DNA from: Corynebacterium felinum | GTDB taxonomy: Bacteria > Actinomycetota > Actinomycetes > Mycobacteriales > Mycobacteriaceae | Direction: 5' to 3' | Assembly: GCF_030408755.1 (NCBI RefSeq) | Contig: NZ_CP047209.1 | Coordinates: 1,674,001 to 1,738,000 of the forward strand | Length of the DNA: 64,000 nucleotides | Part shown: in pieces, positions 38,789 to 48,928 of the stretch | Position numbering within the stretch: the first letter of the stretch is position 1 | Layout: each line of letters starts with the position of its first letter | Program-made: the position numbers and the translations under genes | The notes under the pieces: model-generated | Databases searched by the model: none | Told to the model about the DNA's origin: nothing | What the model saw: only the letters and a program-made list of their open reading frames with translations

Positions 38789-39141
38789 AACTTGTACTCC
38801 TTGTAACCCGGCAAAAAACCACGAACCAACGCATCACTCACGAACAGCCCACGCACTTACTCATACAACAACCAGTGTTTTAACGTTGCATGAGAAAAAG
38901 CAGACTTCCGCAATTATTCCTCCCAGTGTATCCATCACACACCGAACACAAGCGGATACACTCCAACGAACCCACAGGTGAAATTCCCCACCAGTGTATA
39001 CGCCACCACAATCGCCACACTCACCACTAATAAACCACTGTTGCACCCTACTTTTGCATGAAGCTTTTCGAACAGGATGCAGTGCGCCTTCGTTTACTTA
39101 CCTGTCAATTTTTCAGGCAACTTGGTCGCGTGTTGCTTCGC
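38789..39141. other. Region between patA and pimA
   Basis: Unusual for this operon, in which these two genes are normally close. A 9-bp hairpin lies at 38925-38962 and no gene is convincing. A promoter for pimA may lie here. Confidence 0.5.
38925..38962. promoter_or_regulatory. 9-bp inverted repeat in the patA-pimA gap
   Basis: AGTGTATCC (38925-38933) and GGATACACT (38954-38962) are exact inverted copies with a 20-base loop and no T run. It is either an operator or an mRNA structure before pimA. AGTGTAT occurs again at 38993-38999. Confidence 0.5.
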
Positions 39142-40071
39142 CTACTTCTGGACCGGCCTCCGATCACGATCCGCTATCCATAAGGGTTGTAACACATGCC
39201 AATCCACAGGATTCTTCGCAATATTCTCCTCAATCAACCGCGCCTGCTGTTGCACAGCCGACACAAGATCAGAAGTATCGACAGGTGCTGAAATACGAAT
39301 CCCCCACTCCGGCTGAGTATCCGAACCCAAAAACCACGTATGGGCCACAAGCAACGTCGAATTTGTCTCCTGCGCTAAACGCACAGCACCAATCGGCATC
39401 GTCGTTTTCTCCCCAAAAAACTCCACCTCAACCCCCCTACCCTTCAAATCCCGCTCACCCAACAGGCACACAATCCCGCCCTCACGCGCACGCTCCACCA
39501 ACACTGGATAGGGGGATTCGCCCTCCGGCCCCACATGTGGAAGAACCTCAAACCCCAGCTTCGTGCGGAAATCAACAAAAGCATCAAAAACCTCAGTCGG
39601 CTTCAACCGCTCAGCAACCGTGCTAAATCTCCCACAGGTGCGCACCAAATACAATCCCGCCATATCCCAATTGCCCGAATGCGACAGCACAATCACCGTC
39701 CCCGACTTCTTCTGCGTCGCAGCAAGCAAATGCTCCTTACCCTCAATCGTGCGATCCATCCGCTCCACCAATGAAGGATCATCACACATCTTCGGCAACC
39801 GGAAAGCCTCCAACCAATAGCGCGTATACGAACGCACCGAATCACGCACCAACTCACGTGTCACATTCTCCGCCCCCACCACACGCGACAAATTACGACG
39901 CAACTGATCCATCCCCCGCCCCCGATCACTGACACAATCAGCCCCCACGCGAAAAACCCACGCCGCCACAGGCAACGGCAACCAACCTACACACTTCCAC
40001 CCCAACAGATACCCCTGCGCACTCACAGCAGACTTCACATCTGCCCACGAAACCAAACCCAACCGCTTCAT
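39142..40071 (-). CDS. patA: PIM acyltransferase
   Basis: 309 residues from ATG 40071, with AGGAG seven bases upstream; the open frame to 40170 is not coding-like. LPLAT fold: LSHSGNWDMAGLYL has the catalytic HxxxxD (His-Ser-Gly-Asn-Trp-Asp), followed by ERLKPTEVFDAF and VCLLGERDLKGRGVEVEFFG. It transfers palmitate from acyl-CoA to the mannose of PIM on the inner membrane leaflet. A first hydrophobic segment (GWLPLPVAAWVFRVG) probably anchors it. Position between pgsA and pimA supports the call. Confidence 0.92.
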   Translation of the reverse strand: MKRLGLVSWADVKSAVSAQGYLLGWKCVGWLPLPVAAWVFRVGADCVSDRGRGMDQLRRNLSRVVGAENVTRELVRDSVRSYTRYWLEAFRLPKMCDDPSLVERMDRTIEGKEHLLAATQKKSGTVIVLSHSGNWDMAGLYLVRTCGRFSTVAERLKPTEVFDAFVDFRTKLGFEVLPHVGPEGESPYPVLVERAREGGIVCLLGERDLKGRGVEVEFFGEKTTMPIGAVRLAQETNSTLLVAHTWFLGSDTQPEWGIRISAPVDTSDLVSAVQQQARLIEENIAKNPVDWHVLQPLWIADRDRRPVQK

Positions 40072-40182
40072 ACCGCTCCTTATAAAAAACCCCACACAAC
40101 ACCCATTCACCCAACCGCAACGGTACGAGAATGCCTGACGACGTCGACACGCATCCCCACACACAAGCACAGTTGCCCGAAA

Positions 40183-40860
40183 CTACCGCTGCGAACCACT
40201 CTCAACCTGCGGATGCTCCTTCGCACCAGCAGGAGCCGCACACGCATCTTTCGCATGCTCATCGCGAGCCACGAACATCAACCGCTGCACAACCGTGACA
40301 ACACTGCCCACCGCAAGCAACCAAAGAGCAACCTCAAGCGCAAACGGCACGCCCAAACCGCTCAAGCCAACACCCAACAGACCAAGAATCAACCGCTCAG
40401 GGCGTTCAATAAGCCCGCCCACCACAGTCAAACCACTCGCCTCACCACGAGCCTTCACATACGAAATGACCTGGGAAGCAACCAACACCACAAAACTCGC
40501 AGCAATCACTGACCCATGCGCCTGCACACCAAAAACCAGCCACCACGTAATAGCCGCGAACAACGCGCCATCCGTAATCCGATCACACGTTGCATCAAGC
40601 GTGGCACCAAACTTCGTCCCCGACCCCTTCATACGAGCCATCGTTCCATCCACCATGTCAAAGGCCGCAAACACACCCGACAACACAGCAGCAGCAAACA
40701 AATGCCCCATCGGAATCAACACGACCGCAATAGCAATCGTGCACGCAGCGCCCACAATCGTCACAGCATTCGGGCTTAAACCCATCCGCAACAACCCACG
40801 CGCGATAGGCTCCATCACAACAGCAGCAGGCTTACGCCCCTTCACACTAAGCACGGGCAA
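40183..40860 (-). CDS. pgsA: Phosphatidylinositol phosphate synthase (CDP-alcohol phosphatidyltransferase)
   Basis: 225 residues, six membrane helices. The family motif is complete: FDMVDGTMARMKGSGTKFGA followed by TLDATCDR, giving D-x2-D-G-x2-A-R-x8-G-x3-D-x3-D. It makes phosphatidylinositol phosphate from CDP-diacylglycerol and inositol phosphate. Its start overlaps the HIT gene end by 14 bases, and it is followed by patA and pimA, so the set makes PIM in order. Confidence 0.95.
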   Translation of the reverse strand: MPVLSVKGRKPAAVVMEPIARGLLRMGLSPNAVTIVGAACTIAIAVVLIPMGHLFAAAVLSGVFAAFDMVDGTMARMKGSGTKFGATLDATCDRITDGALFAAITWWLVFGVQAHGSVIAASFVVLVASQVISYVKARGEASGLTVVGGLIERPERLILGLLGVGLSGLGVPFALEVALWLLAVGSVVTVVQRLMFVARDEHAKDACAAPAGAKEHPQVESGSQR

Positions 40861-41437
40861 CCCCTGGAGTCAACGGTTCTTCCGCAACTAACGAAGCCCA
40901 CCCCTGAGCGAGCAACGAACGGGTTTCCCGCAACAACTGCGGCAACACCTTCGTCCCTTCAATAACCGTCATAAAATTCGCATCCCCATTCCAGCGCGGA
41001 ACAATATGCAAATGAAGATGCTCACCCACACTTCCCCCTGCCGAACGACCTAAGTTAAAACCAACATTGCACGCATCTGGCTGTGAAATCCGCTTTAACA
41101 CCTTCACCGCAGTCTGCGCGAAAGCCATTAGCTCAGCAGACTCCGCCACGGAAAGATTCTCTAAATTCGGCTCCTGGCGATAAGGCACCACCATCATGTG
41201 GCCCGAATTGTAGGGGTACAAGTTGAGAACACAATAGACCAGTTCACCACGAGCAACAATCAAACCTTCTTCGTCACTCATCTGTGGAATCTCAACGAAA
41301 GGGTTTTTGCGTTTCGGTGAACTTTCGTGCTGTGCCCCTTTGTTCACAATGTAATTCATACGGTACGGAGCCCACAGCCGTTCCAACCGGTCAGGGATAC
41401 CGACACCCTGATCGCAAAAATCCTGTTCGCTGGTCAT
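40847..41437 (-). CDS. HIT-family nucleotide hydrolase/phosphorylase
   Basis: 196 residues from ATG 41437, the first of the PIM operon. The HIT motif is GEHLHLHIVPRW, with the catalytic His, and CNVGFNLGRSAGGSVG precedes it by ~20 residues as in AP4A phosphorylase-type proteins. The mycobacterial Rv2613c in the same place is an AP4A phosphorylase, so this one may recycle dinucleotide polyphosphates. The link with PIM synthesis is positional only. Confidence 0.85.
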   Translation of the reverse strand: MTSEQDFCDQGVGIPDRLERLWAPYRMNYIVNKGAQHESSPKRKNPFVEIPQMSDEEGLIVARGELVYCVLNLYPYNSGHMMVVPYRQEPNLENLSVAESAELMAFAQTAVKVLKRISQPDACNVGFNLGRSAGGSVGEHLHLHIVPRWNGDANFMTVIEGTKVLPQLLRETRSLLAQGWASLVAEEPLTPGVARA

Positions 41438-42888
41438 TATTTTTCCGTTTCTGCCGATAACAAGGAGCCCTCCGCGCACCAAACACGCAGCGCACGCCCA
41501 CGCGGCACAAGAGAATGAGTATTCCGACTATCTTAGTCTGCACCCAATGCGAAAAGCATTCTGGCCACGCAGCACCAACCCATTTTATCCCGAGTAGCCA
41601 CTACCCTAGGCAGTGTCAACCACACAGTGCTATGAACTAAATCCACACCATAGGACTTTTGTCTGCGGGCCTATCAAAGGGCTTTGATCCGGCCCACTAC
41701 TTTTCACACCGCTGCGAAGGAAGCTCAACAACACCCGCACGATGGGAAACCTGAAAGTAGCCAGCTGCCGACCTCCACCTGTACATCCAATTCACCCCCT
41801 CTCCCCCGGCCTGTTACGGCCTAAAACAATGCCCTACCCCCGAAATCAACAAACAGAATGCGTTAAACCATCACACACATGGGGAGAACTTTTTCAAAAC
41901 CATCCCCGTTGAAAGCATTACCTCCTGCTAGTCCAACCTCGAATGTGTAGGAACGAGCCGCGACCAGCTCTGATACTTGCGCTGTACAACACAAGCAGCA
42001 AAAGGAAACCATAAACGTCCAACAAAGATGTGTGTTATGCAGGGAAGTTCCGAAGCTACTTAATCACACCAAAAGCATTATAACGAAATAATAAAATACG
42101 AGCGATTACGCACGTGCACACGACGCAACACCACACGATCGCTCTGCCATTTCCAGGCGCCCTCCCGCGAAGAACTGGGTCTGGCATGCCCAAATAAATC
42201 GCAGGTAGAAGACTGATTCTATGGTCACCTCCAGTCTGAGAAGCCCTAGGTGAGAGGTTGACACCCCGCTGACAAATTCGTAGCCCAAGCTCCCGATCAA
42301 TACCCGATCAACACTCAACAATTGAGACTGAAATTGAAAGCTACACCACGCATGTAATGCCTCGTTATCACCATAAGCAAAGGCCAGTAGTCAATAACGA
42401 GAAAAATACAAATTCTAGTTTCCGAGGCCAGCGAGTACGTAGTGATAGATCGCCGAAAGCCTATTCGTAAAATATTTTGCTACGGTCGCCCTATTGAATT
42501 TACTTAACCATTACCCACCATTTGGTTCTTGAACACACTATCGCGGGAAACGAGAGTTATTCAAATCTATACCCTCGTGAAAAAATGAGGCATTTTTCGT
42601 TATTGACCCTGCTCTTTCGCCCGAAAACAGCTTGGTGCACCGCGAAGTTTTGAAGAAAAAATAGCAATATTGTTGCGCAGACATTGCCAAGAAACCTGCG
42701 GTATGGATCGAACAGTGCGTATGTGAGCGCCTAGAAAACGACGTCACAAGAGCACCAAATTATTACTAACGTTCTGGATTTAAGGAATGGTGGGGATAGT
42801 GCGCATGCACTGTAATCCGGGAATCATCACAGGTCATTTCAGCACCAACCCACACCCAACCTTTAAGGGACGTCAGCCGTCAGAAGCG
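41438..42888. other. 1.45-kb stretch without a convincing gene
   Basis: Open frames at 42106-42321 and 42538-42747 (minus) are short, lack ribosome sites and look accidental. The half near 42300-42800 is AT-rich compared with its neighbours. An inverted pair TCGTTAT / ATAACGA lies near 42362-42401. It may be the remains of a lost gene cluster or a transferred piece around the CAP-domain gene. Confidence 0.5.
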
Positions 42889-43512
42889 CTAGGAGCTGAG
42901 CAATCCGAGAGTGCCCCGTGTTGCTTGTGGAGCATCAGGGATCGTGCAGCTATGTTCTAAGCGGAAACGTTGCACAACAATTGGCTGACCTTTGTACTTA
43001 CCGGTCTGATAGATCGCCACGCCGTGGCCTACCTCACGGTAGCCACCACCCAGGAGATTCGCATTGTGGCCCGGGCTTCCCACCCACATACCAAATGCAC
43101 GTTCAGGCTGGTCACGGAAGGTCACGGCAATATTCTCGCCATGCCAGAAGCCATGGGAGCACATGTTCCGACCATCGCTATCATGATAGAACTCGCCGGT
43201 ACGAGCCAAGTGATCAGCCCATTGCTGAGCGCTGGCATCCAGGTCTGAAGCTTGATTGACTGATTTCTTGCCGTGAATCAAGCGGTGTCCATTGACTTGC
43301 GCAGTAATCATCGAGCTCAGACCGGCGGGATCAACCGTCCTGAGATTCGTGAAATGCACAGGCACACCTGGGAATTGAGGTGATGCAGCCTGGTAGGACA
43401 ATGAAGACGTCTCATCCTTCACGTCTTGATCAAAGTGGCTGACACCGAAGGGTAGTGCGATGCCAACAGTGGCGAAAATTAGGGCTAGATTACGCCGAAT
43501 CTTGGTGTCCAT
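42889..43512 (-). CDS. Secreted CAP-domain (SCP/PR-1-like) protein
   Basis: 207 residues. The N-terminus (KIRRNLALIFATVGIALPFG) is a signal peptide or anchor. The CAP domain covers ~70-190: LDASAQQWADHLARTGEFYH, SHGFWHGENIAVTF, and FGMWVGSPGHNANLLGGGYREVG, with the two His and two acidic residues of the conserved cavity. Bacterial CAP proteins are found outside the cell, some with lipid-binding roles; the substrate is not known. It stands alone in an AT-rich, gene-poor stretch. The repeated GTCAACAAA upstream may be regulatory. Confidence 0.88.
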   Translation of the reverse strand: MDTKIRRNLALIFATVGIALPFGVSHFDQDVKDETSSLSYQAASPQFPGVPVHFTNLRTVDPAGLSSMITAQVNGHRLIHGKKSVNQASDLDASAQQWADHLARTGEFYHDSDGRNMCSHGFWHGENIAVTFRDQPERAFGMWVGSPGHNANLLGGGYREVGHGVAIYQTGKYKGQPIVVQRFRLEHSCTIPDAPQATRGTLGLLSS

Positions 43513-44060
43513 GGGTTATAGCACCTCGCTTGTAAAGTCTGACAAATGAGCTAAAAGCTCAGGGACACGAGCATTTTGGTCACTTAGCTAAGAAAGTGCT
43601 CAAAAAAACAACATCAAATAAAAGTGATCCTTGTCAAAAAATGTAGACACAGTCAACAAATTAGTAGTTTGTGTCAACAAAAGGCCCGACACATCTTTGA
43701 CAACCTTTCTACAAGCTAATAACCTGCAGAATTGTAATAAACATGGAAATTTCCGTCTTATTAAATCCAGTCGAAAACTGTCGTTAAAAAATTTTTTCTG
43801 CCACCCCCGCCGCAGGGCTACAGATGAAAGATTTGTGCACGAGTGCGAGACACATAAGGAACAACTTAAAAACCAAACTGAATTACCTTAAAAGACAACT
43901 AACTTTTGTCCACTTTCCCCAAAATCGGAAACCTCAACGCACTGTTAGTCCTTACAGCTTTCTCCAATAGCGTTCGCCAATAGACCGTCAGTTTACCCCC
44001 GTGACCACCCCCTTTTTAAACCAAGGTTGTCTTTTTGCTCGACGCTAGAGGGCACTAAAA
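43513..44060. other. Upstream region of the CAP gene
   Basis: AT-rich, no convincing gene. GTCAACAAA occurs at 43652-43660 and 43673-43681, 21 bases apart, which is two helical turns and would suit a regulator that binds direct repeats. An 86-codon frame at 43631-43891 has no ribosome site and is rejected. Confidence 0.45.
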
Positions 44061-44093
44061 AAGCAGGCCTTAGTCAGAGACTAAGGCCTGCTT
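44061..44093 (-). terminator. Strong terminator of thrS
   Basis: AAGCAGGCCTTAGTC (44061-44075) and GACTAAGGCCTGCTT (44079-44093) are perfect 15-base arms with a three-base loop. It lies just after the thrS stop, with a T-rich tail on the minus strand. Confidence 0.93.
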
Positions 44094-44102
44094 AAAGCAA
44101 AT

Positions 44103-46175
44103 TTAATGGGTGCCCAACTGTTCAGAAACATTCTGCTGACTTGGCTGAACGTTCGTGCGAGAACGCACCCATTCAGCAACAAGTTCAACAGCGGCATCAA
44201 CCGGCACCCCGTTTACCTGAGTTCCATCTAAGAAACGGAAGGAAACGGCGTTTGACTCCACATCTCGGGCACCTGCAAGCAACATAAACGGAACTTTGCC
44301 CTGAGTATGGTTACGAATCTTCTTCTGCATACGATCGTCGGAAGTATCCACCGTCGCACGGATACCCTGATCGCGAAGACGCTGGGTTATCTTCTCCAAA
44401 TGCTCGGAGAACGTATCAGCAACCGGGATACCCACAACCTGATGCGGAGCAAGCCACACGGGGAATGCCCCAGCGTAGTGCTCCAGAAGAACTCCGAAGA
44501 ATCGTTCGATTGAGCCGAACAGTGCACGGTGAATCATGATTGGGCGTTTCTTGGCACCGTCGTTGGCGGTGTACTCCAGGTTGAAACGCTCAGGCAAGTT
44601 GAAGTCCAACTGTACGGTCGACATCTGCCAGGTTCGGCCAATAGCGTCACGAGCCTGGACGGAAATCTTCGGGCCATAGAAGGCTGCACCGGCTGGGTCT
44701 GGAACGAGCTCTAAACCGGAGGCATCAGCTACGCGCTGCAAGATTGCGGTAGATTTTTCCCAGATCTCGTCTGAGCCAACGAATTTGTTGGGGTCCTTGG
44801 TGGACAGTTCAAGATAGAAGTCGTCCAAGCCATAGTCACGGAGCAACGAGATGATGAAGTCCAAAACTGTGGTCAGCTCTTGTTCAAGCTGATCCTCGGT
44901 GCAGTAGATGTGGGCGTCGTCTTGCGTGAAGCCACGGGCACGCGTTAAACCGTGAATAACCCCGGACTTTTCGTATCGGTATACGGTACCGAATTCGAAC
45001 AAACGTAGGGGAAGTTCACGATAAGAGCGGCCGCGGGATGCGAAGATCAAGTTGTGCATCGGGCAGTTCATGGGCTTTGCGTAGTAGTCCTGCGCAGGCT
45101 TGGTCACGTTTCCGTCTTCGTCGATTTCGCCGTCAAGCTGCATCGGAGGGAACATGCCATCAGCATAGAAATCCAGGTGTCCTGACTTCTGGAACAGATC
45201 CCCCTTGGTGATATGAGGGGTGTTTACGAAGGAGTAACCGGCCTGGATGTGACGGCGACGCGAATGCTCTTCCATCTCAAGACGCACAATGCCGCCGTTG
45301 GGGTGGAACACTGGGAAGCCGGAGCCGATTTCATCTGGGAAGGAGAAGAGGTCGAGTTCGGAGCCAAGGCGACGGTGATCGCGCTTTTCAGCTTCAGCCA
45401 GCTGGTGCTGGTACTCTTCGAGTGCTTCTTGGGACTCCCAGGCGGTGCCGTAGATTCGCTGCAGGCCAGCCTTCGACTGGTCGCCACGCCAGTATGCTGC
45501 CGAGGAGCGGGTAAGCGCGAACGCTGGGATGTACTTCGTAGTAGGAACGTGAGGGCCGCGGCACAGGTCGTACCATTCAACTTCGCCGGTGCGGGGGTTG
45601 AGGTTGTAGTAGCCGGTGAGTTCGCCTGCTCCTACTTCCGTTGCTTCATCAGAGTCAGGATCAACGGATCCCTTGTCCTCGATCAGTTCCAGCTTGTAGG
45701 GCTCGTTTGCCAGTGCTTGGGCAGCATCAGCTTGATCAGCGTAAACGCGACGTTCAAACTTTTGACCCTGCTTAATGATCTTCTTCATGCGCTTTTCAAT
45801 ACGCTGAAGATCTTCTGGGGTGAATGGTTCAGCTACATCGAAGTCGTAGTAGAAGCCGTTGTCGATGGCTGGGCCGATACCAAGTTTGGTACCGGGGAAC
45901 TCTAATTGCACAGCTTGAGCCAACACGTGTGTGGTTGAGTGGCGGATGACGCCACGGCCTTCCTCAGTGTTTGCGGGAACTGGGGTGACGTCCATATCAG
46001 TGTCGGGAACGAAGGACAGGTCCCTCAGGTTTCCCTCAACATCCTTGATGCAAACGATGGCTTCGGGGCCTTTGTTTGGCAATTCCAACTCGCGCATAGC
46101 AGCACCAGCTGGGGTTCCGGCGGGTACCGTGAAAGGCTTGTGTGGATTTGCAGCAGCAGTAGTGAACTGTGCCAT
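44103..46175 (-). CDS. thrS: Threonyl-tRNA synthetase
   Basis: 690 residues from ATG 46175, which has AGGAG upstream; the open frame to 46217 is rejected. N-terminal TGS domain ([16 protein letters not shown]), editing domain with [15 protein letters not shown] (HxxxH), and class II catalytic domain: [39 protein letters not shown] (zinc Cys), [12 protein letters not shown], and motif 3 [13 protein letters not shown]. The anticodon-binding domain closes the protein. In mycobacteria thrS sits just before the HIT/pgsA set; here the CAP-gene region has come between them. Confidence 0.97.
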   Translation of the reverse strand: MAQFTTAAANPHKPFTVPAGTPAGAAMRELELPNKGPEAIVCIKDVEGNLRDLSFVPDTDMDVTPVPANTEEGRGVIRHSTTHVLAQAVQLEFPGTKLGIGPAIDNGFYYDFDVAEPFTPEDLQRIEKRMKKIIKQGQKFERRVYADQADAAQALANEPYKLELIEDKGSVDPDSDEATEVGAGELTGYYNLNPRTGEVEWYDLCRGPHVPTTKYIPAFALTRSSAAYWRGDQSKAGLQRIYGTAWESQEALEEYQHQLAEAEKRDHRRLGSELDLFSFPDEIGSGFPVFHPNGGIVRLEMEEHSRRRHIQAGYSFVNTPHITKGDLFQKSGHLDFYADGMFPPMQLDGEIDEDGNVTKPAQDYYAKPMNCPMHNLIFASRGRSYRELPLRLFEFGTVYRYEKSGVIHGLTRARGFTQDDAHIYCTEDQLEQELTTVLDFIISLLRDYGLDDFYLELSTKDPNKFVGSDEIWEKSTAILQRVADASGLELVPDPAGAAFYGPKISVQARDAIGRTWQMSTVQLDFNLPERFNLEYTANDGAKKRPIMIHRALFGSIERFFGVLLEHYAGAFPVWLAPHQVVGIPVADTFSEHLEKITQRLRDQGIRATVDTSDDRMQKKIRNHTQGKVPFMLLAGARDVESNAVSFRFLDGTQVNGVPVDAAVELVAEWVRSRTNVQPSQQNVSEQLGTH

Positions 46176-46607
46176 GAGTAGTGCGCTCCTTTGTGAGCTC
46201 AGGCACCCACACGTCATACCTGGACGCGAGGTGCATAGGAAAAGTTATGGTATGGCGCCACCCACCCTTTGAGGTTTTCACATGCACGAGACAGAGAAAT
46301 CCTTGCAGAACAAGCTCCCCCATTGTGTGAGGTTCACAGTTAGTACTGGTAGAAACGGCGGTAAACGTTGTATCCAGCGTTGATAGGGCAAACTGTGTCT
46401 ACACACGATGTGGGGATACTTGCTTCAGTGTTTTTCATCACATAGTGATGCGAAAATGCAAAAGTGGGGCTCGAGAACACCCAACGAAAGTGGATGGAAG
46501 TCTCGCACCCCACAGGATCGACGCTTTGAAGACCACGAGAATCCCAAGCGAGATCATTGCATAAGATTTGAAGGTGGGTAACAGGTTTATCCTAGCTGAT
46601 GTGCACC
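46176..46607. other. Region upstream of thrS and downstream of the DyP gene
   Basis: No gene and no T-box: the specific TGGNACCGCG element is absent. GTGGGGCTCGAGA and TCTCGCACCCCAC near 46464-46513 form an imperfect hairpin that might end the DyP transcript. The thrS leader lies at the low end. Confidence 0.5.
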
Positions 46608-47915
46608 TTAAGATTCCAGCAAGGACTGACCCCAGTAGGTGTCACGAGTGCTTTCATTCTCCGATGTTCCTGGAGGGATAACATAGACTGCCGATCCGAT
46701 GTGGGTGATCCATTCGTTCAAGCGGTCGCCGTCGTTGAGGCGCTGCTGGATGGGAACAAATTGTGTCAGTGGATTTTGCTGGAAGCAGATGAAGATAAGA
46801 CCTGCATTGGATGACTGGTCTGAGCCTGGAATTGGGGCTTCATCGTAGTTGTAGGCGCGGCGTCGCATGCGCTGCTTGGGTTCGTTTGCAGCTGGTGCCG
46901 CCAGTGCCATATGGCTGCGGGGGTCGATGACAGGTAGACCGTAGTCGTCGCGGGCTTCGAAATCCGCTGGGTCGAATTCGTCAGTGCCTGTCAGCGGCGC
47001 ACCGTTGTGGAGGAAACGTCCCATCGATTCTTCGCGGGAGAAACGGTCAAGGATTTCCCAGCGGTCGAGGTCCATATTGATTCGTCGTACGACCATGCAG
47101 GTTCCGCCTTGTGCCCACTTGGGTGCTTGTTTGGTGGAGTTGATCCAGACGTAGTCGTCGTATTCTTCATCTTTTCGTGGGTTTACTGTGCCGTCGAGCT
47201 GTCCGAAGAGGTTACGTGGGGTGGATTCTGGTTTTCGGGAGCCGTTGGCTGTGAGGAATCCTTGCTGCATCCATTGGATTTGAGCGAAGTCGACTGCTGC
47301 GCGGTGCATGTGTCGCGTTGCAAAGGCAAGGGTGACGGGGTCGTCGCAGCACACTTGCAGGACGATGTCGGAGTCGCCCCAGGCTGGGTCGAGTTTGTCT
47401 TCGCTGAATTTTGGTAGTGGCGCTAACCATTCAGGGCGTTGCTCTGGTTTGCCGATGATATCGAAGAAACGGGGCCCGAATCCGCAGGTAATGGTCAGAT
47501 TTGCGGGCGTGGTTGTCATTTCTGGTTCGAGAGATCCGAGGGGGTTTTCACCTTGGGTGAGGCGTCGTGCATCTTCGGTCCAGAGTTTCAGCAGACGGGA
47601 GACGGATTCGGCGTTGTTTCCGGCACGAAGGCTAAAAGCGATGACGTTGACGTGGGCTTGCCCTGGCGTATCGACGCCCGCCTGATGTTCGCCGTCGAAA
47701 GGCACCGTCGCAGTGGTGAGGTGTAGTTGCGGGTCAGCAGCTTGTTCCGCGGAGGAATCGGTGCTTGCGGTGACTGCGTTGCTGCAGGCGGCGAGCGCTA
47801 CTGCTGAGGAGGCAACTGAGGCGCCGAGCATGAAATTGCGGCGGCTAAGTACGGGACCGGAAGGTTCGTGGTGGCGATTGTTGTCGTTGGCGTTGTGTGG
47901 GCAAAGCGAGGACAT
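46608..47915 (-). CDS. Dyp-type (EfeB-like) peroxidase, Tat-exported
   Basis: 435 residues from ATG 47915. The Tat signal SRRNFMLGASVASSAVALAA leads to cleavage near CSNAVTAS; the Cys could also take a lipid. The DyP core has NLFGQLDGTVNPRKD (GxxDG motif with the catalytic Asp), MVVRRINMDLDRWEIL, and haem-region residues downstream (FICFQQNPLTQFVPIQQRL). EfeB-type enzymes take part in haem or iron handling and peroxide turnover outside the cytoplasmic membrane. It is last in a set with PCuAC and CopC genes; the usual EfeU/EfeO partners are absent. Confidence 0.9.
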   Translation of the reverse strand: MSSLCPHNANDNNRHHEPSGPVLSRRNFMLGASVASSAVALAACSNAVTASTDSSAEQAADPQLHLTTATVPFDGEHQAGVDTPGQAHVNVIAFSLRAGNNAESVSRLLKLWTEDARRLTQGENPLGSLEPEMTTTPANLTITCGFGPRFFDIIGKPEQRPEWLAPLPKFSEDKLDPAWGDSDIVLQVCCDDPVTLAFATRHMHRAAVDFAQIQWMQQGFLTANGSRKPESTPRNLFGQLDGTVNPRKDEEYDDYVWINSTKQAPKWAQGGTCMVVRRINMDLDRWEILDRFSREESMGRFLHNGAPLTGTDEFDPADFEARDDYGLPVIDPRSHMALAAPAANEPKQRMRRRAYNYDEAPIPGSDQSSNAGLIFICFQQNPLTQFVPIQQRLNDGDRLNEWITHIGSAVYVIPPGTSENESTRDTYWGQSLLES

Positions 47916-48221
47916 GGTTATTTTTCGACCCTTGAATGTGTGTCTGTGAGTGTTGTGCTGCGCATTTTTGTGCAGCTGGCAGGGTTTCACGATTGAGAAA
48001 AAACCTGTAGTCCTTGCCTAGTGGTGTGCAAGCGAAGGAATGTACAGATTTGCAGGTGAGTGTGCCACGAGTAGTGGAGTACAGCTTTTTTCACAGTCGT
48101 GAAATCTCTGATTGTGTGTACCATGCTTCACGTTTGAGCATGGTGGTGGCTCATTGTGGTGAATCCCGTTGCGGTGAATTCACCACAAGAGCCAAGTTTT
48201 TGCACCGTGTGGTGGGTGTTT
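47916..48221. other. Region between the PCuAC gene and the DyP gene
   Basis: No gene is seen. The 306-base space may hold a separate promoter for the peroxidase. Confidence 0.4.
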
Positions 48222-48815
48222 TTAGTGCTTGTCTTTGGAGTCACCGTGGCTGCCGTGCTCACCGTGTCCGCCGACGTATTCTTCGTCGCCGGATGCGATG
48301 GTGCGGGCTGGGATGTTCTCGAAGGACAGCTCCGTGCCGTCGGCTAGGGTGATGGTGATGTCGGTGTCTTCGCCAGCTTCGATTGGGTCATGGACGTTCA
48401 TGATCATCAAGTGGTCGGAGCCTGGTTCAAGGACATAGTCTTGACCTGCTGGGATAATGAAACCGCCTTCCTTCATGCGCATCTTGCCGTCAACGACCTC
48501 ATGAAGTTCAAATACATCGGCATCAATGTCTGCCTTGAAGGCAACGATGTTGATGTCCTTGTCAGTATTGTTGTGCAAAACGCCGAAGACTGCGGTCATG
48601 TCAGCACCGGGGGCCATTGCCTTGATGTAGGAGTCAGTGAAGGTGATCTTCTGTGCTTCGGTTGCGGTAGCGGAGGTGGTTGCTGCTGCACTGGAGGCGG
48701 TGTCTACCTTTGCGGTGGAGTCTTGTGCGGAGTTGGAGCAGCCTGCCAGCAAAAGTCCGGCGACGGTAACGGCGGTCAGTGCAAGTCCTGCGCGACGGTT
48801 GAGTTTCAAAGACAT
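48222..48815 (-). CDS. PCuAC-type copper chaperone lipoprotein
   Basis: 197 residues from ATG 48815. The lipobox is TVAGLLLAGCSNS, so the mature protein is anchored by a lipid. A Ser/Ala/Thr linker is followed by the PCuAC domain: FELHEVVDGKMRM then DHLMIMNV gives the H-x-M and M-x-M-type copper ligands. The tail is His-rich (GGHGEHGSHGDSKDKH) and may bind metal too. It would pass Cu(I) to periplasm-side oxidases, such as cytochrome oxidase. Next to copC and a DyP peroxidase. Confidence 0.9.
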   Translation of the reverse strand: MSLKLNRRAGLALTAVTVAGLLLAGCSNSAQDSTAKVDTASSAAATTSATATEAQKITFTDSYIKAMAPGADMTAVFGVLHNNTDKDINIVAFKADIDADVFELHEVVDGKMRMKEGGFIIPAGQDYVLEPGSDHLMIMNVHDPIEAGEDTDITITLADGTELSFENIPARTIASGDEEYVGGHGEHGSHGDSKDKH

Positions 48816-48928
48816 ACTTATATCAACTTTCTGGTGTTTCCACGCCTGCCATCTGTTGGCGAGGGTGTGGGCTGTTTTCTTCGTAGTAGCGCCGTTTTGA
48901 TGCCCTACCTGTGATTGTGTGCGGGTGG

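Noticed and set aside
43631..43891. 86-codon plus-strand frame upstream of the CAP gene
   Set aside because: No ribosome site, AT-rich, no motif.
46176..46260. T-box leader before thrS
   Set aside because: The conserved TGGNACCGCG-type element and a matching specifier loop are not seen; GGTGGCGCCATACC is only a chance resemblance.
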